A DNA stretch of 34,798 nt from contig DASYYE010000395.1 of NCBI GenBank assembly GCA_035946955.1, forward strand, positions 1 to 34,798, written 5' to 3'. The notes under the pieces were generated by a model that was not told the DNA's origin, did not search any database, and saw only the letters and a program-made list of their open reading frames with translations. Shown one piece after another: positions 15,306-21,892 of the stretch (position 1 is the stretch's first letter; each line of letters starts with the position of its first letter). Source of the stretch: DASYYE01 sp035946955. Its GTDB lineage: Bacteria > Actinomycetota > Actinomycetes > Streptosporangiales > Streptosporangiaceae. Made by a program: the position numbers and the translations under genes.

Positions 15306-16435
15306 TCGACGCCGCAGGCGTCCTGCGGCTGATCAAGGTCCGCTCCCCCGAGCCCCGGGTGGTATCGGTGTACGTCACCGTGCCGCTCGACCCCGCCCAG
15401 CGCAAGGGCATGCCTGCCCACCTCGACAACATGCTCACGCCCGGCGCCGCGCCCAATGGGGAGGCGCAGGCGTGGGCCATTGCCCTGCGCAGCGACGTGC
15501 CCCGGATCCGCAACGAGGTCAGCGCCCACGCCAGCGAGTGGCTCGGTCATAGCGTCGCCATCTTCGCCTGCTCCCCGCTCGGGCTGCTGGAGGCGATCCC
15601 ACTGCGCCGGCAGACTCAGGAGCGGGCCATGGTCAGTGAGCGGCCGTATGTGCGCCCGCTCCTGGCCGAGGTGCAGCGGTGGCCGAGCTACCTGGTAGCT
15701 GTGGTTGACCGTCGCCACGGCTGGCTGTTCCGTGTCTCCGGAGAGGGGATCAGCCAGGCGGGCCACATCGAGTCGCCCACCGTCGGCAGCAAGCGGTTCG
15801 GTGGCTGGAACGGGTTCCAGGCATACCGCAACGACCAACGGGCCCGGCGGCTCGCGCTCCGCCACTACGCACAGATCGCGACGGCCCTGATGAACGCGAT
15901 GGGCGGCGACGGTGTGCCACTGGTGGTCGGCGGCCAAGAGGCCGAGACCAGCGAGTTCACCGAGTCGCTCCCGGCAGTGCTGCGTAACCGGGTGGCCGGG
16001 ACCTTCGCGGTCGACCCGCACACCATGACGGCGGCGCGGGTCCGCCAGCTAGCTGACGCCGTCATGGCCCGCTGGGAGGACGACCGGGAACGCCGGCTCG
16101 CCGCCGCCCTGGCCGACGAGGCGCCTGGGGCATTGACCGTCATCGGGCTCGACGCGTGCGTCGCAGCAGCGAACGAGCACGCGGTCCAGGTGCTGATGGT
16201 GCCCGACAGTGAGGTCAGGCCGGGGTTCAGCTGTACCGGGTGCGGGGCGCTCGCGCTGTCGGACGGTCCCTGCCCCACGTGTGGCGGGCCAACCCGGTTC
16301 GTGAGCGACGTGATCGAGGAACTCGCGGTCAAGGTGACCCTCGAGGGCGGGAGCATGGAGCCGGTCCGTGACGCCGATGTGCTGGGTGACGTGGCCGCAC
16401 GGCGCCGTTTCCCCGCCGCCTCACCCACCGCCTGA
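15302..16435 (+). CDS. baeRF-type (eRF1-like) release-factor-related protein
   Basis: This 377-residue protein resembles the bacterial archaeo-eukaryotic release factor (baeRF) group, relatives of eRF1, Pelota and Vms1/ANKZF1, whose proposed roles are peptidyl-tRNA hydrolysis and ribosome rescue. It has the N-terminal VVSVYVTVPLDP and a central YLVAVVDRRHGWLFRV. The FGGWNGFQAYRNDQRARRLA segment (from about residue 165) corresponds to the eRF1 domain-2 loop that carries the catalytic GGQ in true release factors. A C-terminal zinc-ribbon-like CTGCG...CPTCGG lies around residues 310-328. There is no GGQ in the loop itself, although GGQE occurs about 40 residues later (VPLVVGGQEAE). Coupling to DUF1918 by ATGA suggests joint function; the rescue role is inferred. 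Confidence 0.75.
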   Translation: MIDAAGVLRLIKVRSPEPRVVSVYVTVPLDPAQRKGMPAHLDNMLTPGAAPNGEAQAWAIALRSDVPRIRNEVSAHASEWLGHSVAIFACSPLGLLEAIPLRRQTQERAMVSERPYVRPLLAEVQRWPSYLVAVVDRRHGWLFRVSGEGISQAGHIESPTVGSKRFGGWNGFQAYRNDQRARRLALRHYAQIATALMNAMGGDGVPLVVGGQEAETSEFTESLPAVLRNRVAGTFAVDPHTMTAARVRQLADAVMARWEDDRERRLAAALADEAPGALTVIGLDACVAAANEHAVQVLMVPDSEVRPGFSCTGCGALALSDGPCPTCGGPTRFVSDVIEELAVKVTLEGGSMEPVRDADVLGDVAARRRFPAASPTA

Positions 16436-16492
16436 ACCCGCCGCCTCACCCACTGCCTGAGCCCGTTGCCTCACCCACCGCCTGAGCCCGCC
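16418..16492. repeat. 25-bp tandem repeat, three copies, at the end of the baeRF gene
   Basis: Three consecutive 25-bp units starting GCCTCACCCAC run from 16418 to 16492, differing at a few positions. The first contains the stop codon of the baeRF gene (ASPTA then TGA) and the other two are non-coding, so the array probably grew from the gene end by slippage or unequal exchange. Confidence 0.85.
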
Positions 16493-16615
16493 GCCAGCCA
16501 CTCCGGACTTGCCACCGCCCGCCCCTGTCTTGGCCGACCGCCTCCGATCCCACCCGCCCCACAGCGTGGCGCGCTCACCGCCAACTATTTCGTCAGCCGA
16601 TATATGCTGATGGCC

Positions 16616-17611
16616 ATGGACGTTCAGGAGGGGGCGCCCGGCGGGAATCCGGGCCCTTACGCGCGGCCGGGTCCGGGCGGGCCGACAGCCACAGCCACAC
16701 TCAAGCGAGGCTGGACGCGGCGGCGGGTGCTCATGCTGGGTGCGGGCGGTGCCGTGGCCGTGGCTGGCGGAGCCGTCGGCCTGAAGCTCGTGGCCCGTGG
16801 GGTGCTCCCGGGCCAGCAGGTGCTGGACCAGCTTGACGGCGCGTGTGATGTCCCGGCCACGCCACTGAGGTTCTCTGCCCTCGGCCCAACGGTCTCGGGC
16901 ACCTTCTACTCCCATGCCCGCAGGCAGCGCGTGGGCTATGCCGTCGCGTTCCCACCAGGGCACCGCCCCGGCAGCCACCTGCCACTGGTCGTGATGCTCC
17001 ACGGGGAAGGTGGCAACGACCTGAGGTCGATCTCGGGGATGACACCCGCACAGGCCATGGCCTTGCAGGTAGGTGGCAGGCCACTGGCCCCCATGGCGAT
17101 GGTGACCGTGGACGGGGGCCGCGGGTACTGGAACCCGCACCCCCGCGACGACCCCATGGCCATGGTCATCGACGAACTGGTGCCCCTGTGCCAGCGGATG
17201 GGGCTGGGACGGCCGCCGCAGCGCATCGCCGCCATGGGGATCTCCATGGGAGGGTACGGCGCACTCCTGCTCGCGGAGAAGTACCCGCACCTCATCGCCG
17301 CGGTGGCCGCGATCGGCCCGGCGGTCTGGACGAGCTACGCCCAGGCGCAGGCGGTCAACCCTGCCGCCTACGCCTCAGCCGCGGACTTCGCCGCCGCCGA
17401 TGTGGTCACGCATGCCGGGGCACTGGCGGGCATCCCGGTCCGGGTCGCCTCCGGTAATGCCGACCCGTTCCACCCCGGCGTGGTCGCCCTGGCGGGGGCA
17501 CTGCCCACCGGGGCGGTCACCGTGTTCTCCCAGGGCTGCCACCACTCATCGTTCTTCGTCGAACAGGAGCCGCCTTCACTGGCTTTCCTCGCCCACCACC
17601 TGTACGCCTGA
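16616..17611 (+). CDS. Exported alpha/beta-hydrolase (esterase D / antigen 85-like)
   Basis: This protein of about 331 residues has a twin-arginine-like start (WTRRRVLMLGAGGAVAVAGG, about residues 32-51), so Tat export or membrane anchoring is likely. The hydrolase fold follows: VVMLHGEGGND (oxyanion strand), nucleophile elbow GISMGGYGALLLA with Ser near residue 210, NADPFHP for the acid and QGCHHSSFF for the histidine. The spacing resembles esterase D and mycolyltransferase-like proteins, which act on acyl esters outside the cell. Three nearby in-frame ATGs (16604, 16610, 16616) have no clear ribosome site; the last is chosen, so the N terminus is uncertain. It lies 45 nt before upp. Confidence 0.8.
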   Translation: MDVQEGAPGGNPGPYARPGPGGPTATATLKRGWTRRRVLMLGAGGAVAVAGGAVGLKLVARGVLPGQQVLDQLDGACDVPATPLRFSALGPTVSGTFYSHARRQRVGYAVAFPPGHRPGSHLPLVVMLHGEGGNDLRSISGMTPAQAMALQVGGRPLAPMAMVTVDGGRGYWNPHPRDDPMAMVIDELVPLCQRMGLGRPPQRIAAMGISMGGYGALLLAEKYPHLIAAVAAIGPAVWTSYAQAQAVNPAAYASAADFAAADVVTHAGALAGIPVRVASGNADPFHPGVVALAGALPTGAVTVFSQGCHHSSFFVEQEPPSLAFLAHHLYA

Positions 17612-17656
17612 AGGGCGCCGGGCCGCGCGGCCGGGAGGCCTGCCAGACTACCGGGC

Positions 17657-18298
17657 ATGCAGACTCTGGTGGTGGACCACCCGCTTGTCACGCACAAGCT
17701 CACGGTGCTGCGCGACGTGGACACGCAGGCCCCAACGTTCCGGCGGCTCACCGACGAGATCGTCACTCTGCTGGCCTACGAGGCCATGCGTGAGGTGCGC
17801 ATCCGGCCGGTCACCGTCACCACCCCGCTGGGTCCGGCCCATGGGGGCAAGCTCGCCGAGCCCAACCCGCTCGTGGTGCCGGTGCTGCGGGCCGGGATCG
17901 GCATGCTCGACGGCATCACGCGGCTGCTGCCCACCGCCGATGTCGGATTCGTGGGCCTGCGGCGGGACGAGGAGTCGCTGGTCGCCACCACCTACGCGAA
18001 CCGGCTGCCCGCCAGCCTGCCCGGACGCGAGGTGTTCGTACTCGACCCCATGCTCGCCACCGGCGGCACGCTGGTGACCGTGGTCGGCATGCTGCTCGAG
18101 CGCGGGGCGGCCGCGGTCACCGCGCTCTGCCTGCTCGCCGCGCCCGAGGGGATAGCCAGGCTGGAGTCCGCGTTCCCGGAAGACGGTGGCACCCGGGTCC
18201 GGGTGGTCACCGCCGCCATGGACGAGCGCCTGAACGACCGCGGCTTCATCATCCCCGGCCTGGGCGACGCGGGCGACCGCCTCTTCGGCACCATCTGA
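17657..18298 (+). CDS. upp: Uracil phosphoribosyltransferase
   Basis: This 213-residue protein is of normal length for Upp, which converts uracil and PRPP to UMP in pyrimidine salvage. Visible family marks are the N-terminal HPLVTHKLTVLRD, the PVLRAGIGMLDG segment, VGLRRDEES, the PRPP-binding loop VFVLDPMLATGGTL and the C-terminal uracil-site sequence FIIPGLGDAGDRLFGT. The ATG at 17657 agrees with the family start. It is convergent with pstB, with only about 30 bp between. Confidence 0.97.
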   Translation: MQTLVVDHPLVTHKLTVLRDVDTQAPTFRRLTDEIVTLLAYEAMREVRIRPVTVTTPLGPAHGGKLAEPNPLVVPVLRAGIGMLDGITRLLPTADVGFVGLRRDEESLVATTYANRLPASLPGREVFVLDPMLATGGTLVTVVGMLLERGAAAVTALCLLAAPEGIARLESAFPEDGGTRVRVVTAAMDERLNDRGFIIPGLGDAGDRLFGTI

Positions 18299-18327
18299 GC
18301 AGGGTCAGGCGAAGCTGGCCAGGCGGG

Positions 18328-19203
18328 TCAGCCGAAGCGGCCGTTGACGTAGTCGGCGGTGCGCGGATCCTGGGGGGCCTCGAAGATGTCGTGGGTGGGA
18401 CCGGACTCCACGATGTGGCCGGGGGTGTCCTCGGTGGCGAGGAAGAACGCGCAGTTGCGGGAGACCCGGTGTGCCTGCTGCATGTTGTGGGTCACGATCA
18501 CGATCGTGACCTGGTTCTCCAGCTCGGCGATGGTCTCTTCGATCCGGTTGGTGGAGGTCGGGTCCAGGGCCGAGCAGGGCTCGTCCATCAACAGCACGTC
18601 GGGCGAGACCGCCAGCGCCCGGGCGATGCACAGCCGCTGCTGCTGGCCGCCGGACAGTGCCCCGCCGGGCGAGCGGAGCCGGCGGTGCACCTCACGCCAC
18701 AGCCCCGCCCGGCGCAGGCTCGTCTCCACCACGGCGTCCCTGTCCGGCACCTTGATGCCGGCCAGCTTGAGCCCGCTGACGACATTGTCGTAGATGGACA
18801 TGGCCGGGAACGGGTTCGGCTTCTGGAACACCATCCCGATCTTGCGCCGCACGTCGGCCGGGCGCTGGGTCCGGTGGTAGATGTCCTCTCCGCCCAGCAG
18901 CACCTCACCGCCCAGGCTGGCGCCGCGCACCATCTCGTGCATCCGGTTGAGGATCCGCAGGAACGTGGACTTGCCGCAGCCAGAGGGCCCGATCAGCGCC
19001 GTTACCGTGCCCGGCTCCATCGTCAGCGACACCCGCTCCAGCACCTTGTGGGAGCCGAACCAGGCAGAGATGTTACGTGCCTCCAGCCCCACGAGCCGGC
19101 CACTGAGGAGGGCCACTCCCGGGGCCTGGTAGTCGAGTACCGCAGTCTCGGTCGGCCCGCGTTCCGTTGGGAACTGCTGGGTGTGGGGCGGGGTCTCGGT
19201 CAC
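18328..19203 (-). CDS. pstB: Phosphate ABC transporter ATP-binding protein PstB
   Basis: This 291-residue ATPase carries Walker A GPSGCGKST followed by FLRILNRMHE, a PstB hallmark. It also has the Q-loop MVFQKPNPFPAMSIYDNV, signature LSGGQQQRL, Walker B VLLMDEPCSALDP and H-loop VTHNMQQA. It powers phosphate import at the inner face of the PstC/PstA complex. It has an N-terminal extension of about 40 residues before the usual start (LEARNISAWFG). GGAG precedes the GTG start by 7 nt. It is the last gene of the expanded operon, separated from pstA by three additional genes, whereas pstB normally follows pstA directly. No phoU follows. Confidence 0.95.
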   Translation of the reverse strand: MTETPPHTQQFPTERGPTETAVLDYQAPGVALLSGRLVGLEARNISAWFGSHKVLERVSLTMEPGTVTALIGPSGCGKSTFLRILNRMHEMVRGASLGGEVLLGGEDIYHRTQRPADVRRKIGMVFQKPNPFPAMSIYDNVVSGLKLAGIKVPDRDAVVETSLRRAGLWREVHRRLRSPGGALSGGQQQRLCIARALAVSPDVLLMDEPCSALDPTSTNRIEETIAELENQVTIVIVTHNMQQAHRVSRNCAFFLATEDTPGHIVESGPTHDIFEAPQDPRTADYVNGRFG

Positions 19204-19236
19204 CGGTCTGCTCCGTCTGTTGACATCTGGTGCTCG

Positions 19237-20298
19237 TCAGTACACGTTCGGCAGCAAGGCCGCGAGGTATTGGTAGAGGTTCCACAGTATGGCCAGTACC
19301 AGCGGCGCGGCTGCGAGGTAGGCCGCCCAGGGCGACCAGCGGAGGGCCGCCACGGTGCCGCCGACTGCGACGCCCGCGAGTGCCAGGCCCCACAGCATCG
19401 CTATGGGCAGCGCACTGGAGTCACCGGCCAGCGGCAGTTCGGATGCGTCGATCGTGGGTGCCACGCCAGGGCTGGGCTTCACCATGGACGTCAGCCGCGC
19501 GTCCACCTCGATGTAGTAGGACGGGACGACCGGTGAGGACGCGGTCAGCAGGACGAGCCGGTCCGGGTTTGGGTCCTGGACGGTCTGGCTGGGGTTGGCT
19601 ACCGCGGTGACTGTGTATATGGACATGCCCTGGCCAGTGATGGCGGTGATCGTGTCCCCCGCCCGCAGCGACGCGATGTTCGCGAACGGGGCGCCAAAGG
19701 TGGCGCGCCGGCCATAGATCCAGCTCACCCCGGGCTGGCCGGGGTACGGGGTGTCCGGCCGGTGCCCCGGCCCCAGCATGAGGTCCTGCGAGCTGGTCCC
19801 CTGCACCACCACCATGTCGTGCACACCGACGGCCGGGATGTTGAGGACGGCTATGGGCACCCCGGACGGGGTGGGGTTGGTCGCCGTCCCCGGCCCGAGC
19901 GGGGCGACCTGCTGGCCCAGCTCCCCCTGCAACTGCGTGTACATGAGGGCCTGAGAACGGGCCTCTTGCACGCCGGACAGCCCGTACAGGTAGACCGCCA
20001 GTCCCAGCACGACGACGGCGAGCAGTAGCAGGGCCGCGCCGGTCGCCTGGAGGACCGGGTGGGGAGACTGTGCCACCTGGGCAGCGGGTGCCGCCGGAGC
20101 CGCCTGCTGTGCTGGCTCCGGGGGGTTCACTGGCTCCGGGGGGTTCCTGTTCTCGGCACCCGCCGCGGGCTGGTCAGTCACGGCGACAGCGACCGTACCC
20201 GGTGACGCCGCGCCGTTGCCCGGCCCTGCGCTGACCTCGGGGCCCGGCCCCGGCCATGCGCCGGTACCGCCTGGCCCGGTGACACGTGTCTCAGCCAT
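19237..20298 (-). CDS. Sortase-fold membrane protein lacking the catalytic residues
   Basis: This 353-residue protein has a Pro/Ala-rich cytoplasmic N terminus (about 1-80), a membrane segment (about 84-105), an outer domain with class E-like sortase layout (about 147-270), and two C-terminal membrane segments (about 297-318 and 322-345). The domain shows IPAVGVHDMVVVQG, LMLGPGHRPDTPYPGQPG, FGAPFANIASLRAGD and RLVLLTASSP. In active sortases the catalytic His sits in a GHR motif, here GRR (Arg197). The catalytic Cys sits in L-T-T-C-H-P, here LTASSP (Ser254). The later Arg is also absent (SYYIEV). It should therefore not transpeptidate. It overlaps the upstream PstS-like gene by 8 bp and is 33 bp from pstB. 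Confidence 0.75.
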   Translation of the reverse strand: MAETRVTGPGGTGAWPGPGPEVSAGPGNGAASPGTVAVAVTDQPAAGAENRNPPEPVNPPEPAQQAAPAAPAAQVAQSPHPVLQATGAALLLLAVVVLGLAVYLYGLSGVQEARSQALMYTQLQGELGQQVAPLGPGTATNPTPSGVPIAVLNIPAVGVHDMVVVQGTSSQDLMLGPGHRPDTPYPGQPGVSWIYGRRATFGAPFANIASLRAGDTITAITGQGMSIYTVTAVANPSQTVQDPNPDRLVLLTASSPVVPSYYIEVDARLTSMVKPSPGVAPTIDASELPLAGDSSALPIAMLWGLALAGVAVGGTVAALRWSPWAAYLAAAPLVLAILWNLYQYLAALLPNVY

Positions 20299-21892
20299 GC
20301 GCCTGCCCACGACGTCTGCGCAGCCACCCGGCGATCGCGGGGGGCAACGCCACAGCGGCGATGACTCCCAGTGCCGTGAGCACGCCGAAGATGGTCTTGC
20401 TTGTCTGGTCGGCGGCCAGGTTGACCACCTGGCCTGTTACCTGGCCACCGGTTGCCGTACCCCCCGGTCCTCCGATCCCTGTCCCGGTGGTGCCGACACC
20501 GGTCGTGGGATTGGCGCTGGCCGAGGGGCCGGTGCTCGGGCCTGTCGTGGGCGAGGTGCCCCCTCCCGCGGCGGTGGCCTTGCCGTTCACGACGACACAG
20601 TTCAGCGGGGCACCGAGTTTGTCACACGGCGACGGGTACGGGGCATTGGCCAGCAGGACGTTCTTGCCGTTCTGCATGGTCGGGTTGCCACACTGGTTGA
20701 GGCTGCCTGGGCCGATCACCGTGCCGTGACCCGGTATTTGGTTGGCCTGCTGCAGCCCGCCCACGACCAGGTTCTCCGGCAGCGGCGAGTACCCAAGCTG
20801 TGGCATCTGTTTCTGGCCGTCACAGAGCATGAAGTTGATGTAGCTCGTGAGCGTCAGGCCCTTGCCCGCCGGGGTGGCGAACTCCAACGGCGGCTTGGGT
20901 GACCGCGGAACGATCAGGTAGCTGTAGCTGGACAGCGGGTAGCTGCGGGGATCTGTGTAGGTGTAGACGTTGTCGAGGTTCTGCTGCAGGAAGTTCGGGT
21001 CCTTCGGGTTCTCGTCGATGACGGCCTTGGTCAGTGCGACCGCCACGTTGGAGGCGCTGGGCAGCACGAAGTAGCCGCCCGGGTTGAGCACCTTGACCAC
21101 GGGAAAGTGCGAGTTGAGCGCATAGGCGTACTCGTCGTAGCCGATGGCCCCGTTGCCGAAGCTGGACGTGATGTAGGTCGCGACGTTGTTCGAGCCGTTC
21201 TCCGCCTTGGCGTTCCCGAACTGCGGATAGAACTCGGTCTGCGGGCAGTTCCCCTGGATCCCCGGGTGGACATGCTGGCAGAACGCGTTCCAGTCCGACG
21301 GGAACATGTGCGCCATCCAGCGGGTGAGGAAGAACGTGGCGCCCGACCCGTCGGAGCGGATCACCGGGATGATCGGCAGGTTCGGTAGCTGCGCACCGTA
21401 GTCCTTGGTGATCGTCGGGTCGTCCCAGTTGGTGATCTGGCCGGTGAAGATCTTCATGATCGTCCCCCCGGACAGCCGCAGGTTGGTGATGAGGTGCCCG
21501 GCCACGTCGATGTGGTACATGAACGCGGTGCCGCCCGCGGTGTCCGGGACGTAGGAGTAGGTGAAGGGCACGACCTCGCGGCCGGTGCCGCCGAGTACGT
21601 CAGTGCCGTCACGGAACGGCGGGTCCGAGCCAGCGAAGTCGTACTGGTCCTGGATCCAGGACTGACGGCCGGCCGCCGACCCGTCGGCGTTGTAGTTGAC
21701 CACGATCCCGTTGGGCCGCAGGTCCTGAGCCCACTGGTCGATCGCGACCGAGGCCCATGACGAGCCCGAGCCGCTGACCGGCACGGTCGATGCGGACGCG
21801 GGTGCTGGCGCCGCGGTCAGCCCGAGGCCGGCGAGGCCGAGGGCCACAGCCAGCCTGACAACGGGCAACGTCAGGATGCGCTGCATGGTCAT
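20291..21892 (-). CDS. PstS-like phosphate-binding protein with C-terminal membrane anchor
   Basis: This 533-residue protein has a signal peptide ending in ASA near residue 35. A PstS-type binding fold follows with its ligand motifs: SGSGSSWA, NADGSAAGRQ (canonical GSGAG), YDFAGSDPPF (canonical DFGASD) and PVIRSDGSGATFFLTRW. A Ser/Thr/Gly/Pro-rich linker (about 440-490), one membrane segment (about 498-524) and a basic tail RRRRGQ come next. Unlike lipid-anchored PstS, it is held by a C-terminal helix, with no LPXTG motif. The ATG at 21892 shares its A with the stop of the upstream gene (TGATG) and has a purine-rich ribosome site. It probably delivers phosphate or a related anion to the PstC/PstA permease. 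Confidence 0.85.
   Translation of the reverse strand: MTMQRILTLPVVRLAVALGLAGLGLTAAPAPASASTVPVSGSGSSWASVAIDQWAQDLRPNGIVVNYNADGSAAGRQSWIQDQYDFAGSDPPFRDGTDVLGGTGREVVPFTYSYVPDTAGGTAFMYHIDVAGHLITNLRLSGGTIMKIFTGQITNWDDPTITKDYGAQLPNLPIIPVIRSDGSGATFFLTRWMAHMFPSDWNAFCQHVHPGIQGNCPQTEFYPQFGNAKAENGSNNVATYITSSFGNGAIGYDEYAYALNSHFPVVKVLNPGGYFVLPSASNVAVALTKAVIDENPKDPNFLQQNLDNVYTYTDPRSYPLSSYSYLIVPRSPKPPLEFATPAGKGLTLTSYINFMLCDGQKQMPQLGYSPLPENLVVGGLQQANQIPGHGTVIGPGSLNQCGNPTMQNGKNVLLANAPYPSPCDKLGAPLNCVVVNGKATAAGGGTSPTTGPSTGPSASANPTTGVGTTGTGIGGPGGTATGGQVTGQVVNLAADQTSKTIFGVLTALGVIAAVALPPAIAGWLRRRRGQAHG

Noticed and set aside
14891..16021. Minus-strand open frame opposite the baeRF and DUF1918 genes
   Set aside because: It crosses tandem repeats and has no domain pattern or ribosome site; the plus-strand genes are well supported.
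16418..16492. Possible CRISPR array or protein-coding repeat
   Set aside because: The units are adjacent without spacers, and each contains an in-frame stop after the first copy.
20114..20150. Tandem CTGGCTCCGGGGGGTTC repeat
   Set aside because: It simply encodes the repeated NPPEPV in the proline-rich N terminus of the sortase-fold protein and needs no separate explanation.
19237..20298. Active housekeeping sortase
   Set aside because: The catalytic His, Cys and Arg are replaced, and no LPXTG-type substrate is seen in the window.
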